Below are positions 1 to 10,692 of a DNA stretch of 64,000 nucleotides, piece by piece. The stretch lies in NCBI RefSeq assembly GCF_007752535.1, contig NZ_CP036429.1, positions 54,675-118,674 of the forward strand, in the 5' to 3' direction. The number at the start of each line of letters is the position of its first letter. The stretch's first letter is position 1. The position numbers and the translations under genes were made by a program. This stretch comes from Tautonia plasticadhaerens. GTDB lineage: Bacteria; Planctomycetota; Planctomycetia; Isosphaerales; Isosphaeraceae. Under the pieces are notes generated by a model. It was given only the letters and a program-made list of their open reading frames with translations, ran no database searches and had not been told where the DNA came from.

Positions 1-1236
1 CCCCGAGCTGACGCGCCCCTCCGGGCAGGTGGCCCGGCTGCCCTCCCAGTCGATGGCGAAGTCCGACGCCGTGAAGCCGCCGCCGGCCAGGGCCTGCCAG
101 CCGTAGTCCGGCCGCGTCGGCCCGATCAGCTCCACGCCGTGGTCGCGGCGGCTGCTGACCAGCAGCTCGGCGTCGATGTAGCCGGTGTCCGCTAGGTGCT
201 TGCCCGGCAGCGAATCCTTCCGGCCCAGCTGCTCGTAGATCCCGGCCAGGGCATCGCCGTCGGCCGCCGGCGCCGGCGCGGTCGTCACCTGGACGACCAG
301 GTGGGGCGACTCGTCGTCGCACGTCTCGGTCAGGTGGGCCTTGTAGCCCACCCAGATCGTCGACCGCTTCTTGCCGTACCGGGCCTCGGAGTCGTGAGGC
401 GAGTTGATCGACGCGGCGGAGGGCGGGATGCCGTCACCCTCGGCCCGCCAACGCAGCCCGCCGGCCTCGACCAGGAAGTGCTGGACCCAGACCCGGCGCA
501 GCGTCTCGACCGCCGGCGATCGCGCGACCGAGGGCGGGGCGCCGGCGTCGTAGGCCGCCGCCAGCAGGGCGTGGCCGTCCTTGCCGACCTCCCGGGCGGG
601 GGCGCGGCGGCCCTCCTCGGAGTCCGGGAGCCGGGACTCCTCGGCTCGCCGGCCGTAGCGCTCGACCCACTCCGCCCGGGCCTGACGGCGGAGCCACTCT
701 GGGTCCGCCGCTGCCAGGCTGTTCAGGACGTGGCGCATCGTCTCGACGACGCACTCGAGCCGGTCGAGGTTGCGGACGCGGGCCAGGACGTGCGTCGCGT
801 CGGTGCGCTGGCGGCCGCGGGTCTTCAGCCAGCCGCGCCCGCGGCAGAGATCGAGGAGCGCGTCGAGCAGCCGCCCCTCGGCCGAGCCGGCGACGAGCCG
901 CGCCCGGAACTCGCAGAGGACCGAGGCGTCGAAGCCGGGGTCGTCGAGCCCCAGGCCGAGGGCGTACTTCCAGTCGATCCGCCCGCGCACCGCGTCGGCG
1001 GCGCGGCGGTCGGACAGCCCCTCGGCGAACTGGAAGACGGTCACGAGGGCCAGCCGCCAGGGGGACTCAGCGGGGCGGCCGCGGCTCGGGTACGGGTCGG
1101 CGAAGTCGTCGTCTCGGAAGATCGTGCCCAGCTCATCGCGCAGGGCAATGTAGGTGTTGCCACCGGGGAAGGCGGCGTGCGCGACGCGGGCGGCCTCCTC
1201 GGGCACCGATCCGATCGGCCGTGGGTGAAGCGACAT
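1..1236 (-). CDS. IS1182-family transposase, N-terminal 412 codons (cut by window edge)
   Basis: DDE transposase that would move its own IS. The frame opens at ATG 1236 and is uninterrupted to base 1, so the C-terminus lies outside the window. The start has the IS1182-type FPGGNTYIALRDELG stretch. TDATHVLARV probably carries the first catalytic Asp and ADTGYIDAEL the second; the third acidic residue would lie in the missing part. A 15-bp terminal repeat lies about 70 bp upstream of the start. The C-terminal half of the same type of transposase is found at the other end of the window. Family assignment is from motif recall, not from a search. Confidence 0.85.
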   Translation of the reverse strand, partial: MSLHPRPIGSVPEEAARVAHAAFPGGNTYIALRDELGTIFRDDDFADPYPSRGRPAESPWRLALVTVFQFAEGLSDRRAADAVRGRIDWKYALGLGLDDPGFDASVLCEFRARLVAGSAEGRLLDALLDLCRGRGWLKTRGRQRTDATHVLARVRNLDRLECVVETMRHVLNSLAAADPEWLRRQARAEWVERYGRRAEESRLPDSEEGRRAPAREVGKDGHALLAAAYDAGAPPSVARSPAVETLRRVWVQHFLVEAGGLRWRAEGDGIPPSAASINSPHDSEARYGKKRSTIWVGYKAHLTETCDDESPHLVVQVTTAPAPAADGDALAGIYEQLGRKDSLPGKHLADTGYIDAELLVSSRRDHGVELIGPTRPDYGWQALAGGGFTASDFAIDWEGSRATCPEGRVSSG

Positions 1237-1305
1237 GTGCGGGCTCCGTCCGGGTGGGATTCCCCTGGGACGTAGCGTAAGCCCCACCCGCTGGTCGATC
1301 TCGGA

Positions 1306-1320
1306 TTCGCCAGCAGGATC
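1306..1320. repeat. Terminal inverted repeat of left IS1182 copy
   Basis: TTCGCCAGCAGGATC on the plus strand. The reverse complement, GATCCTGCTGGCGAA, is found at 63711-63725 outside the stop of the second IS1182 copy. The match is exact over 15 bp and stops at the outer edge in both places, so 1320 is the likely outer end of this element. Confidence 0.8.
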
Positions 1321-1492
1321 AAAGGCGAAGGCAGGCCCGCACATCCCTCCCCGATCGCCTCCTGGCAACGACTCCGGGATGTCGGAAGGCGCCAAGCTAG
1401 GCCCCGTGCTTGTGATCAAGTTTTGAAAGTCGAGATCTCAAATCCGGAGATCGTGCGAAAGAGCCGGGCAGAAGGCGATCAGGCCCCTGTCC

Positions 1493-3723
1493 TTAGGTCG
1501 CCCCGCCCGCGAGCTTCGCCGCCTCGGCATCGATCATGTCGGGCTCGCCGATCCTCGCGATCAGTTGATCGGTGCTGGTCGGGTCGACGACCCGGCAGCT
1601 CTCGGTCAGCTTCGCGGCCAGCTCGCGCAGCTCGTCCCGCCAGGCGAGGGCGGGGGGCCGGCGTCGGCATCGAGGGCGCAGGCCCGCTCGAACTCGCCGC
1701 AGAGCATGATCATCCGCTGGACGTGGCGGAAGACGATCCCCTCCTGCTTGGTCAGGTCGACGCTCGTCACAAACTTGTTGAAGTTGCCGTCGTAATCGAG
1801 CAGCTCGCCGACGCACCAGATCGGGTGCGTGTGGACGTCGGTGAAGTCGGGGTAGCAGTGGTCGAAGTAGGACCGGAGCTTCTCCGCCAGGGTCGGCGGC
1901 CTCTTCTCCCAATCGTCCCTATCGTCCTCTTCCTCTTCCTCCTCGACCTGCGCGGCCATGAGCCCGCGTTGGATCAGCTCGGCGTCGAGCATCGAGGTGG
2001 CCAGGGCGCCCGACTCCAGCAGTCTGAACGGGACCCGGAGACGCCTCCGGACCGGGCCGGGCATCTCCAGGGTGCTCTCCATCGCCTGCACGCGCTCGTC
2101 GGCATCGGCCCCGGCCAGGATCTCGGCCAGGAAGGCGCCGTAGAGGGGATGGATGCTCCGGAACGCCAGCAGCCTCCCCAGCGCGGCGTCGGCCGGGCCA
2201 CGGTCGGCGTGTAGGGCGTCGGGGGCTGGCCGGCCTCCGGGGCGCCGGCGGCTCGGGGCCCAGGGTCACGAACCCGCCGTCGTGCAGGGCCAGCAGCATC
2301 CGGTCGAGCGCCTTCTCGCCCGCGGCGATCCGAGGGTCGTCCATCATCCGCTTGCGGACCGCGACGCGGATGCCCTCGACCTCCGGCGAGACCTCGAGCA
2401 GGTAGGCCAGCAGCCGCCAGGGGAGCGGCCCCTTGCTGGACAGCTTGCCGGGCGGGGCGGCCTGGAGCTGGTTGAAGTGCCCCTCGACCCAGTATTGCTC
2501 GGTCTCGCGGCGCCTCGGCTTCTTCTTCTTGAGGGCCTTCTTCGCCTTCAGCAGGCCCGGGTCGCGGGTGTCCTCGGGGATGGCGTCGTACTTCGCCTTC
2601 CACCGCTCGATGTCGACGTCGTCCGGGTGGGCGATGGCGTAGACGAAGCCCCGGTCGTCGAACTGCGGGCGGCCGGCCCGGCCGAAGATCTGGTGGGCGA
2701 TGCTGGCGCCGATCAGCTTCTTCGCGCGAAGGGGCCCTTCACCAGCGACGAGAGCACCACCGAGCGCGCCGGGAGGTTGATGCCGGCCGCCAGGGTCTCG
2801 GTGCAGACGACGACGGGGAGGAGCTTGCGCTGGAAGAGGTCCTCGACGGCGAGGCGGTACTTCGGCAGGAGCCCCGCGTGGTGGACGCCGACCCCGCGGT
2901 GGAGCAGTCGCTTGAGCTTGGGGCCGGCCCCCTGGCCGAGGTCGAGCGCGTCGACCCGGTCGTGGAGTTCCTTCTTCTGCGCGTCGGACAGGTTGAGGTC
3001 CTTGCCCATGACGTTCTCGGCGACGCTCCAGCACTCCTCGGTCGAAGCAGAAGACAAGGGCGGGCGTCCGGGGGCCCTCCTCGTCGCCGGCCGCCATCAC
3101 GACGAGCTGCTCGTTGAGGAACCGGTCGGGCACCCATTCGTAGGTCAGCGGCACCCGTCGTTCCTTGCCCTCCACCAGCCTGATCGTGCGGCCGTGCTGC
3201 CTGTCCAACCAGCTGACGAACTCGTACGAATTGCCGACCGTCGCCGAGAGCAGCAGCAGGCGGACGTGGCCGGGCAACATGCCGAGCGACAGCTCCCAGA
3301 CGATCCCGCGGTCGACCTCGGCGAAGTTGTGGAACTCGTCCATGACGCAGGCCGTCACGCCGGAGAAGTCGAACCGGTTGAGCAGCCGATTCAGGAGGAT
3401 TTCGGCCACGACGACGCACCGGGGCCTCGGGGTTGACCTTGCGGCTGCCGGTGACCAGCCCCACGTCCTCGCGGCGGAAGCCCCACTCGACGGCGCGGTC
3501 CTGCATCTCCTGGAACTTCTGCTCGGTCAGCGCGATCAGGGGCGTCGTGTAGTAGGCCGACTTTCCCGTATGGAGCGCCTCGAAGAGGGCCGCCTCGGCG
3601 ATCAGGGTCTTGCCCGTGCCCGTCGGGGCGCAGACGAGGACCCCCTGCTCGGACTCGAACCAGGCCCAGCGCGGCGTCCTGGACGGGGTAGGGCTCGTAG
3701 GGCAGCTGGTCCACATACCGCAC
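1493..3723 (-). pseudogene. Ski2-like DEAD/DEAH-box helicase, multiply frameshifted
   Basis: Superfamily 2 RNA/DNA helicase spread over all three minus frames. Order: [17 protein letters not shown], then Walker A APTGTGKT (near 3620), the Walker B box VMDEFHNF (DEFH, near 3330), SAT motif [50 protein letters not shown] (motif VI, near 2670) and a C-terminal region ending LAGGAT before TAA at 1493. At least five or six shifts are needed to join these. Two can be read exactly: an extra G in CTGGGCCTGG (near 3666) and an extra C in GGTGCGTCGTC (near 3408). All catalytic motifs survive, so decay is recent or partly sequencing error. The start is uncertain; GTG 3723 is the first plausible codon. 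Confidence 0.8.
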
Positions 3724-4268
3724 GTACAACTCGTCGCGTCGGAATCTCCAACGGCATCGGCCGCAATCCCCCGGGCTGGTAAGCAGGAACTTTATCGAGA
3801 TTCGATCGCATGGGCCAGACTCGGGCCTGCCCCGCGAACTGACCGGGAGAACCGGACCGGACGCCAAGCCCCGGGTCGGCCTCCCACGCGAGGCCCCCTC
3901 CAGTGTGACCGCCGACGCGCCCTCGCGAAACCCGGTCGCTCCTCGACGAGACGCGCGAGAACGCATGTTCGAGGCGCCCTCACCAGGTCAACCGACGCCT
4001 CTGCTCGCTTCGGAGTAGTCGTCCGGAGGGTGAATTCCATGGCAAGAGTTTGGGGCCTCGTCGTCACCCATCCTCCCGCGACACGACGCCGGGGCCTGTC
4101 AACGCGGCCGGCCGGCGGTTATCGTACGCCGACGGGCATCGGCGGACAGGGCCCTCGCCAGCGGCATCGGGCCGCGACGGATCGACCTCGTCCCCGACGG
4201 CCGGGGCGGCGTCGGGGCACATCCCCTACCGCTCCCCGGCCCGGTACGGCCCGGCGACGGAGGGTGAC
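3724..4268. other. Non-coding gap between helicase and glycosidase genes
   Basis: No open frame here resembles a protein and no repeat longer than a few bases was seen. It separates divergent genes, so it should hold both promoters, but no convincing -35/-10 pair is visible in this GC-rich sequence. Confidence 0.4.
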
Positions 4269-5701
4269 ATGGCGCGACAGGGCATCCGGGACGTCCGGCG
4301 ATCGGCCCGCCCCGCCGGCCGGGCCGCGGCGGCCCTGACCGTGGTCGTCGGCTGGCTGGCGTCGTCGGCGTCGGCCCCCGCGCAGGGGCTCCTGGTGGGC
4401 GACGACGGCCGGCACCTCGCCCGACCGGCCGGCACCCCCTTCTTCTGGCTGGGCGACACGGCCTGGGAGCTGTTCCACCGCCTCGACCTCGACGAGGCCC
4501 GCCGCTACCTCGACGACCGGGCCTCCAAGGACTTCACCGTCGTCCAGGCGGTCGTCCTGGCCGAGCTGGGTGGCCTGGACGTTCCCAACCCCAACGGCGA
4601 CCTGCCGCTGGAGGACCGCGACCCGAGCCGGCCGGTCGACGCCTACTTCGAGCACGTCGACGTGATCGTCCGGCTGGCGAACGACCGGGGGCTCGTCGTC
4701 GGCATGCTGCCGACCTGGGGGAAGTACTGGAAGCTCGACTTGCCCGATTCCATCTTCACGCCCGAGAACGCTCGGTCATTCGGCCGGTTCCTCGGCGCTC
4801 GCTACCGGGAGGCCGACCTCGTCTGGATCCTCGGCGGCGACAACACGATCGAGGGGCCCGAGGAGCGTGCCATCGTCGACGCCATGGCCGCCGGCCTGGC
4901 CGAGGGGGACGGCGGGGCACACCTGATGACCTACCACCCGAGGGGCCCCGGCCGGTCGTCCGACCTCGTCCACGGGGCCGACTGGCTGGATTTCCACATG
5001 TATCAGTCGTCTCATGCGTCCCGGGAGTTGGACAACGGCCTCTTCGCCGAGCACGACCGCGCGCTCGAGCCCGCCCGGCCGACGCTCGACGGAGAGCCGC
5101 GTTACGAGGCAATCCCCGTCGGTTTCTACTTCCGAAACGCCGACCCCCTGGACCGCTTCGACGCGTTCGACGTCCGCCGGGCTGCCTACTGGTCGCTCCT
5201 GGCCGGGGCGGCCGGGCACACCTACGGCAACAACAACGTCTGGCAGATGTGGGTCCCGGGCCGGGACCCCGTCCTGCACGCCGACATCCCCTGGTGGGAG
5301 GCGATCGACCACCCCGGCGCCTTCCAGATGCGGCTCGTCAGGCGGCTCTTCGAGTCCCGCCCCTTCGAGAAGCTGGAGCCCGACCCGGCGATGATCGTCG
5401 GCGGCCCGACCAGCGGGGGCGCCAAGGTCCGAGCCGCCCGCGCCCGGGACGGCTCCTTCGCCTTCATCTACTCGCCGATGGGGGAGCCGTTCGCCGTCGA
5501 CGACACGAGGCTGAGCGGGCGTCGGATCAAGCAGATCTGGTACGATCCCCGCTACGGGGTCGCCCACCACTTTCACACACGGCCACGACCTCCGCCTTCC
5601 AGGGCTTCACGCCCCCCAGCTCCGGCCCGGGGCACGACTGGGTCTTGATCCTGGAGGACGAGACCGCCGGCTTCTCCCTGCCCGGCCGAAGTGCGCCGTA
5701 G
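4269..5701 (+). CDS. Secreted GH140-like (DUF4038) glycosidase with frameshifted C-terminus
   Basis: Predicted extracellular glycoside hydrolase of the apiosidase-like DUF4038/GH140 type. ATG 4269 follows a GGAGGGTG Shine-Dalgarno-like run. A signal peptide is visible: RRSARP then a hydrophobic segment ending near ASAPAQG. The barrel domain has the family opening TPFFWLGDTAWELFHRL, then LVWILGGDN and WLDFHMYQSSH, and ends around HTYGNNNVWQMW. A C-terminal beta domain of the putative collagen-binding type follows. Near 5575 the frame shifts: the in-frame product stops at 5648, while FTPPSSGPGHDWVLILED, the expected end, is read in another frame to TAG 5701. One base change restores about 475 residues. 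Substrate unknown. Confidence 0.75.
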
Positions 5702-5769
5702 CGCCGCGACGGCCGGCCACCCCGGGAGATCGTCATGAGCACCACGGACCTCCGCGCCGCCGCGGCCCG

Positions 5770-6019
5770 GCCTCCCGCCGGATCGACCTGCTGATCGTCC
5801 TGGTCCACGAGGTCGGCTACCTGCTCAGCCACGTCCGCGACGAGCACGGCATGATGGGCAAGACCCTGGCCCCCAGCGTGCGCTCGATCCCGCCGGACCG
5901 GCCCGTCCGCGCGATACTTCGGCCCCCCGCCACCGGCCGGTCCGGTGGCCGTTCCTCATGTCCATGCTGGATGACCAGGCCCAGACCCGGCTCGCGACGG
6001 CCCTGCTCCTGACGCGAGC
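5770..6019 (+). pseudogene. Fragment of a secreted-protein C-terminus
   Basis: A short frame reads RIDLLIVLVHEVGYLLSHV then GMMGKTLAPSVR. This resembles the HELGH-type tail (L-D-L-x-x-V-x-H-E-x-G ... M-x-x-T-L-A-P-G-x-R) at the end of large planctomycete extracellular proteins. There is no upstream domain, and the IS630 end begins at 6020. It is best read as a relic truncated before or by IS insertion. Weak evidence. Confidence 0.35.
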
Positions 6020-6675
6020 TAGTGCGGTCTCAAGCGACTTGTTGTGTGATCGGGTCCGATGGCTCGCAGCCGTAGTAGTCGCAGACCCGCTCCACGACCT
6101 CGGCCGCCGTCAGCTTCCGCTGCGGCTCGACGAGGGCCCGCTTGCCGTGGACCCACTTCGGCTCGATGGCGTTGAGCCACGGGGCCTTCACCGGCAGCCG
6201 GCAGGCGACGGTCCTTACGCCCCCCTCGGCCTTCGCCCGGCGGTCGTGCGCCTTGATCCGGGACCGGGCCCGCTTGCCGACGTGCCAGGCGGCGTTGTCC
6301 CAGACCGGCGGCAGGGCCGTCTTGCCCTCGGCGGCCAGCCGCTCGCGGGCCCACGCGAGGAAGTCCTCGCTCACCTGGCTGACCGGCCGGCCCCGGACGA
6401 ACCGCAGCAGCATCCCCCCGGTCTCGCCGCGCAGCAGGCCGTAGCAGGCCGGCGCCTGCCGCGCAGCAGGCCGTAGCAGGCCGGCGCCTCGGGGTCGGGG
6501 TCGGTGTCGGCGGCGTCGGCGGCCGGCTCGTGCAGCCGCAGCGGCTCGCCGCCGGCCCAGGCGTGCAGGCCCGGCCGGGCCAGGCGGCTCCACCAGACCT
6601 CGCCCTGGAAGCCGAGCACCCAGCCCGGATGGGCCTCCGCCAGGCGGATCAGGCGGTCGCGTGCCCCTGCTATGA

Positions 6676-7935
6676 GGCCGGTTGTCAAGGGGCGAGATGC
6701 GGAGCCCGAGGCGTGGGAGGATCGGCCTGCTCTTCGTGCTCGGGGCACGGGTTAGGGTCTGCGATCGCGAACGAGGGCCGCCCTCTTCTTCCGCGGGCCT
6801 CAGCCCGCCGGGGGCGCGACGCGGTCACCTCACTCGCAGATCCTCACTGGCTCGGGGTCGTCCTGCCCCACTCGACGGTCGCTCGGGCAGGGGTCGCGGC
6901 CGCGAACCGGGCCGCTCCGGGGTTGCCGGGGCCGGGCCGGGCCGCCAGGCGGCCGCCCGGTAGGGCTCACCGCTGAGGCTCAGCCGCCACAGCAGGATCG
7001 CCAGACGCCGGGCCATCCCCGCGATGGCCTTCTTGCCGTTGCCGGTCGTGGCGACCAGCCGGCGGTATCGCGCCTTCGCCGCCTCATCGCCGGCGACCCA
7101 CCTCCGGGCCGCCTCGACGGGCGCCGTCCGCGGCGTCGCGACCGTCTCGCGATGGCGGCCCGCCCCGGCCGACTCCTCCAGGCGTCGGGGGGCGCGGGCC
7201 ACCCGCTCCCGATCATGCTGCCGCTCGTCGAGCATCACGTCCGGGCGGAGCCGCGGCTCGGGGGTCAGCTCCAGCCGGCGAGGGGCGTCGACCGACGCGG
7301 CCGTCCAGCGGGTCAGCCCCGCCGGCTCGGCGATGCCATGCTGGAGGAGGAACGCCTGGACCTGTTGCTGGGCCGCGCGGAGCTTGCGGGCCAGCTGCTC
7401 ACGCAGCCGCAGGACCCGGCGGTCGGCTCCCTCCCGCTCCTCGGGGACGCGCACGGGTTGGAGCGGCCCCTTCCGGGCGAAGACGGCCAGCTTGCGGCGG
7501 TCGAGCCGGTCGCTCTCGGGCCTCGGGGCCCGGCATGGTGGGGGTCTTCGGCGGGGCGATCACCCCGGCTCGCAGCCCGGAGGACCTGAGCCGTCGGGCC
7601 AGCGTGAAGCCGGTCGGACCGGCCTCGTAGACGACCCGGGCGACTTGCGAGCCGATGGGCTTGGGCCGCTCGCTGAGCGACTCGGGGTCGGCGGGCGGGG
7701 TCCGGGAGGCGACGAGGCCCCGCAGGTCGGTGACGACGGCGACGTGGTGGCTGGCCTTGTGGACGTCGACGCCGACGTGGGCCGTCTCGCCGGAGTCGAG
7801 GCGGGGCGTCGAGGACGTCGAGGAGTTCGGGCGGACGAAGCGGACCTTCTTCTTGGTGGTGGTGGTCATGGCCGAGGTCTCCGGGAAGGGGACGAGCGTG
7901 TCACTCGCTCAAGCCTGCCTCCCGAACGGCTCCGG
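6676..7935 (-). mobile_element. IS110-family element inside IS630 (left copy)
   Basis: Boundaries are inferred from where IS630 protein similarity stops (…SPGPSYLRKE) and resumes (RDRLIRLAEAHP). It has no clear terminal inverted repeats, as expected for IS110. The segment downstream of the transposase contains TTGACAACCGGCCTCAT close to the right end, a -35-like box of the kind that forms junction promoters when IS110 elements circularize. About 1.26 kb. Confidence 0.6.
6825..7869 (-). pseudogene. IS110-family transposase, internally deleted and frameshifted (left copy)
   Basis: ATG 7869 begins MTTTTKKKVRF. The N-terminal DEDD domain has HVGVDVHKASHHVAVVTDL, VVYEAGPTGFTLARRL and AGVIAPPKTP. 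A shift near 7520 moves coding into the frame DRLDRRKLAVFARKGPLQPV, which runs to the stop at 6825. The distal part reads RTAPVEAARRWVAGDEAAKA, joining two stretches that are normally separated by the transposase_20 domain with the catalytic Ser. That domain is absent, so this copy cannot be autonomous. The same deletion is in the right copy, so it predates the duplication. Confidence 0.75.
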
Positions 7936-8577
7936 CCTTCATGCTCTCTCCTTGCGCAGATATGAGGGGCCGGGGCTGGTGATCCAGTCCTCGGCCCGTC
8001 TCCAGCCGACGCCGAGGCGCTCCAGGGCCTGGCGGATCGCCTCCCCGCTGACGAGCCGGGCGGTGAGGCCCTCGGCGAAGGCCGCCCCGGCGGCCGGCTC
8101 CGGGGTCCACAACGAGGTCGGCTCGCCGAAGTCGCGGGGGCTGCGGTGCAGCAGGGCCCGCGGCCGCTCGCACCCGGCGTCGTCGATCCCGGGGCGGGCC
8201 GACGCGGGGCGGTGGGACTTCTCGCGCAGGCAGTCGGTGCCTCGGCGGCGAAGGCCCGCAGGGCGTTGCGGGCGGTCTGGGACGGGCGGCCACACCGGGG
8301 GGCGATCTGCGAGGGCTTGAGGCCCTCGGCGCTGGCCGCCAGGATCCGGCAGCGGCGCAGGGTGAAGGCCGAGGGCGAGCGGGGCCGGCCCGGATCGCCT
8401 GATGCTCGTCGGGGTCAGCGGTCGGACGAAGAGAGGTGGGACCATACCACTCCTACGACGATCGGCCCGCAAAGGATCATCCTTGGACCTGCACTAGGAG
8501 GGAACGGCCCGCGGCGCTCGGCTATTGACTCCATCCTGGCCAAAGAAACACCTGGGGGTTTGCGGCGTAGTACCGGT

Positions 8578-8646
8578 ATGAGGCCCATCGGGACCGCAGG
8601 CGAACTGGAACGCCGCCGGCGCCGAGCCGTCGAACTGATCGCGGGT
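8578..8646 (+). pseudogene. N-terminal fragment of an HTH-type transposase
   Basis: ATG 8578 gives MRPIGTAGELERRRRRAVEL, which matches the usual start of the helix-turn-helix first ORF of IS630-type elements. The next segment belongs to a different transposase (IS5 type), so only about 22 codons survive. It is a relic in the palindrome spacer. Confidence 0.4.
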
Positions 8647-8869
8647 CCGCCGCTACCTGCGGCGGCGGCGGATCAAGGCGGTGATCCCCAGCCGCAAGGA
8701 CCAGCGTCGGAGCCGGCACTTCGACAAGCCGAGCTATCGGCGCCGCAACGTGGTGGAGCGGTGCATCAACTGGCTGAAGGAGAGCCGGCGGATCGGGACC
8801 CGCCACGAGAAGCTGGCGATCACCTTCATGGGCATGATCAAGCTGGCCATGAATCCGCCAACGAATTGA
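8640..8869 (+). pseudogene. IS5-family transposase, C-terminal fragment
   Basis: The frame reads RVRRYLRRRRIKAVIPSRKD, then FDKPSYRRRNVVERCINWLK and GTRHEKLAITFMGMIKLAM, and stops at 8869. This is the last part of a DDE_Tnp_1-type IS5 (IS427-like) transposase, including the conserved R-R-N-V-V-E-R block with the catalytic Glu. The N-terminal two thirds are missing. GAGATCAAAGCCTCGTCCC just downstream (8880-8898) may be the element's old end. It lies between the palindrome arms and probably replaced the start of the right IS630 copy. Confidence 0.65.
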
Positions 8870-9409
8870 CCGCAAATCTGAGATCAAAGCCTCGTCCCAA
8901 CGCCTCCGTTGGTTCCGTCCGATCGTCGCGTCCGACGCTGACCCCCGACGAGCATCAGCGATCCGGGCCGGCCCCCGCTCGCCCTCGGCCTTCACCCTGC
9001 GCCGCTGCCGGATCCTGGCGGCCAGCGCCGAGGGCCTCAAGCCCTCGCAGATCGCCCCCCGGTGTGGCCGCCCGTCCCAGACCGCCCGCAACGCCCTGCG
9101 GGCCTTCGCCGCCGGGCACCGACTGCCTGCGCGAGAAGTCCCACCGCCCCGCGTCGGCCCGCCCCGGGATCGACGACGCGGGTGCGAGCGGCCGCGGGCC
9201 CTGCTGCACCGCAGCCCCCGCGACTTCGGCGAGCCGACCTCGTTGTGGACCCCGGAGCCGGCCGCCGGGGCGGCCTTCGCCGAGGGCCTCACCGCCCGGC
9301 TCGTCAGCGGGGAGGCGATCCGCCAGGCCCTGGAGCGCCTCGGCGGCGTCGGCTGGAGACGGGCCGAGGACTGGATCACCAGCCCCGGCCCCTCATATCT
9401 GCGCAAGGA

Positions 9410-10692
9410 GAGAGCATGAAGGCCGGAGCCGTTCGGGAGGCAGGCTTGAGCGAGTGACACGCTCGTCCCCTTCCCGGAGACCTCGGCCATGACCACCACC
9501 ACCAAGAAGAAGGTCCGCTTCGTCGCCCGAACTCCTCGACGTCCTCGACGCCCCGCCTCGACTCCGGCGAGACGGCCCACGTCGGCGTCGACGTCCACAA
9601 GGCCAGCCACCACGTCGCCGTCGTCACCGACCTGCGGGGGTCGCTCGTCGCCTCCCGGACCCGCCCGCCGACCCCGAGTCGCTCAGCGAGCGGCCCAAGC
9701 CCATCGGCTCGCAAGTCGCCCGGGTCGTCTACGAGGCCGGTCCGACCGGCTTCACGCTGGCCCGACGGCTCAGGTCCTCCGGGCTGCGAGCCGGGTGATC
9801 GCCCCGCCGAAGACCCCCACCATGCCGGGCCCCGAGGCCGAGAGCGACCGGCTCGACCGCCGCAAGCTGGCCGTCTTCGCCCGGAAGGGGCCGCTCCAAC
9901 CCGTGCGCGTCCCCGAGGAGCGGGAGGGAGCCGACCGCCGGGTCCTGCGGCTGCGTGAGCAGCTGGCCCGCAAGCTCCGCGCGGCCCAGCAACAGGTCCA
10001 GGCGTTCCTCCTCCAGCATGGCATCGCCGAGCCGGCGGGGCTGACCCGCTGGACGGCCGCGTCGGTCGACGCCCCTCGCCGGCTGGAGCTGACCCCCGAG
10101 CCGCGGCTCCGCCCGGACGTGATGCTCGACGAGCGGCAGCATGATCGGGAGCGGGTGGCCCGCGCCCCCCGACGCCTGCCGAGAGTCGCCGCCGCGGCGC
10201 GGGCGCCGATCGCGAACAGGTCTGCGCGACGCCGCGGACGGCGCCCGTCGAGGCGGCCCGGAGGTGGGTCGCCGGCGATGAGGCGGCGAAGGCGCGATAC
10301 CGCCGGCTGGTCGCCACGACCGGCAACGGCAAGAAGGCCATCGCGGGATGGCCCGGCGTCTGGCGATCCTGCTGTGGCGGCTGAGCCTCAGCGGTGAGCC
10401 CTACCGGGCGGCCGCCTGGCGGCCCGGCCCGGCCCCGGCAACCCCGGAGCGGCCCGGTTCGCGGCCGCGACCCCTGCCCGAGCGACCGTCGAGTGGGGCA
10501 GGACGACCCCGAGCCAGTGAGGATCTGCGAGTGAGGTGACCGCGTCGCGCCCCCGGCGGGCTGAGGCCCGCGGAAGAAGAGGGCGGCCCTCGTTCGCGAT
10601 CGCAGACCCTAACCCGTGCCCCGAGCACGAAGAGCAGGCCGATCCTCCCACGCCTCGGGCTCCGCATCTCGCCCCTTGACAACCGGCCTCAT
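9410..10692 (+). mobile_element. IS110-family element inside IS630 (right copy)
   Basis: Mirror image of 6676-7935, with the same IS630 junctions and the same internal deletion in the transposase. The insertion therefore predates the inverted duplication. TTGACA near the downstream end is at 10676. Confidence 0.6.
9489..10539 (+). pseudogene. IS110-family transposase, internally deleted and frameshifted (right copy)
   Basis: Starts MTTTTKKKVRF at ATG 9489, like the left copy, but loses the frame early: TTCGTCGCCCGAAC here, TTCGTCCGCCCGAAC on the left. HVGVDVHKASHHVAVV and the later DEDD-domain motifs are therefore read in another frame. The junction GPEAESDRLDRRKLAVF is in frame here but broken on the left. 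The two copies complement each other's breaks, and a merged sequence would read through. The distal RTAPV-EAARR deletion that removes the Ser-domain is shared. Confidence 0.7.

Larger units (their letters stand above)
6030..8446 (-). pseudogene. IS630-family transposase, split by IS110 and frameshifted (left copy)
   Basis: The N-terminal part starts at ATG 8446 (MVPPLFVRPLTP) and, with frame corrections, continues through an HTH region (ILAASAEGLKPSQIAPRCG) to RDFGEPTSLWTPEPAAG and RLGVGWRRAEDWITSPGP. After the IS110 insertion the protein resumes as RDRLIRLAEAHPGWVLGFQG. It then shows the DDE_3 motifs VWDNAAWHVGKRARSRIKAH (second Asp) and WLNAIEPKWVHGKR (Glu) and ends at TGA 6030. The usual FEDEVWW around the first Asp reads FQGEVWW, so that residue is lost or altered. 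A direct duplication of about 33 bp lies near 6450-6485 and is shared by the other copy. Confidence 0.75.
6020..8496 (-). mobile_element. IS630-family element, left copy, interrupted by IS110-type element
   Basis: Ends are TAGTGCGGTCTCAAGCG at 6020 and, inverted, TAGTGCAGGTCCAAGGA ending at 8496. Both begin with TA, the target duplication of IS630/Tc1-mariner elements. The transposase runs leftward: its N-terminal part lies near 7935-8446 and its C-terminal part at 6030-6690. An IS110-type element sits between the two parts. The complement of most of this segment recurs to the right, forming a palindrome. Confidence 0.75.
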
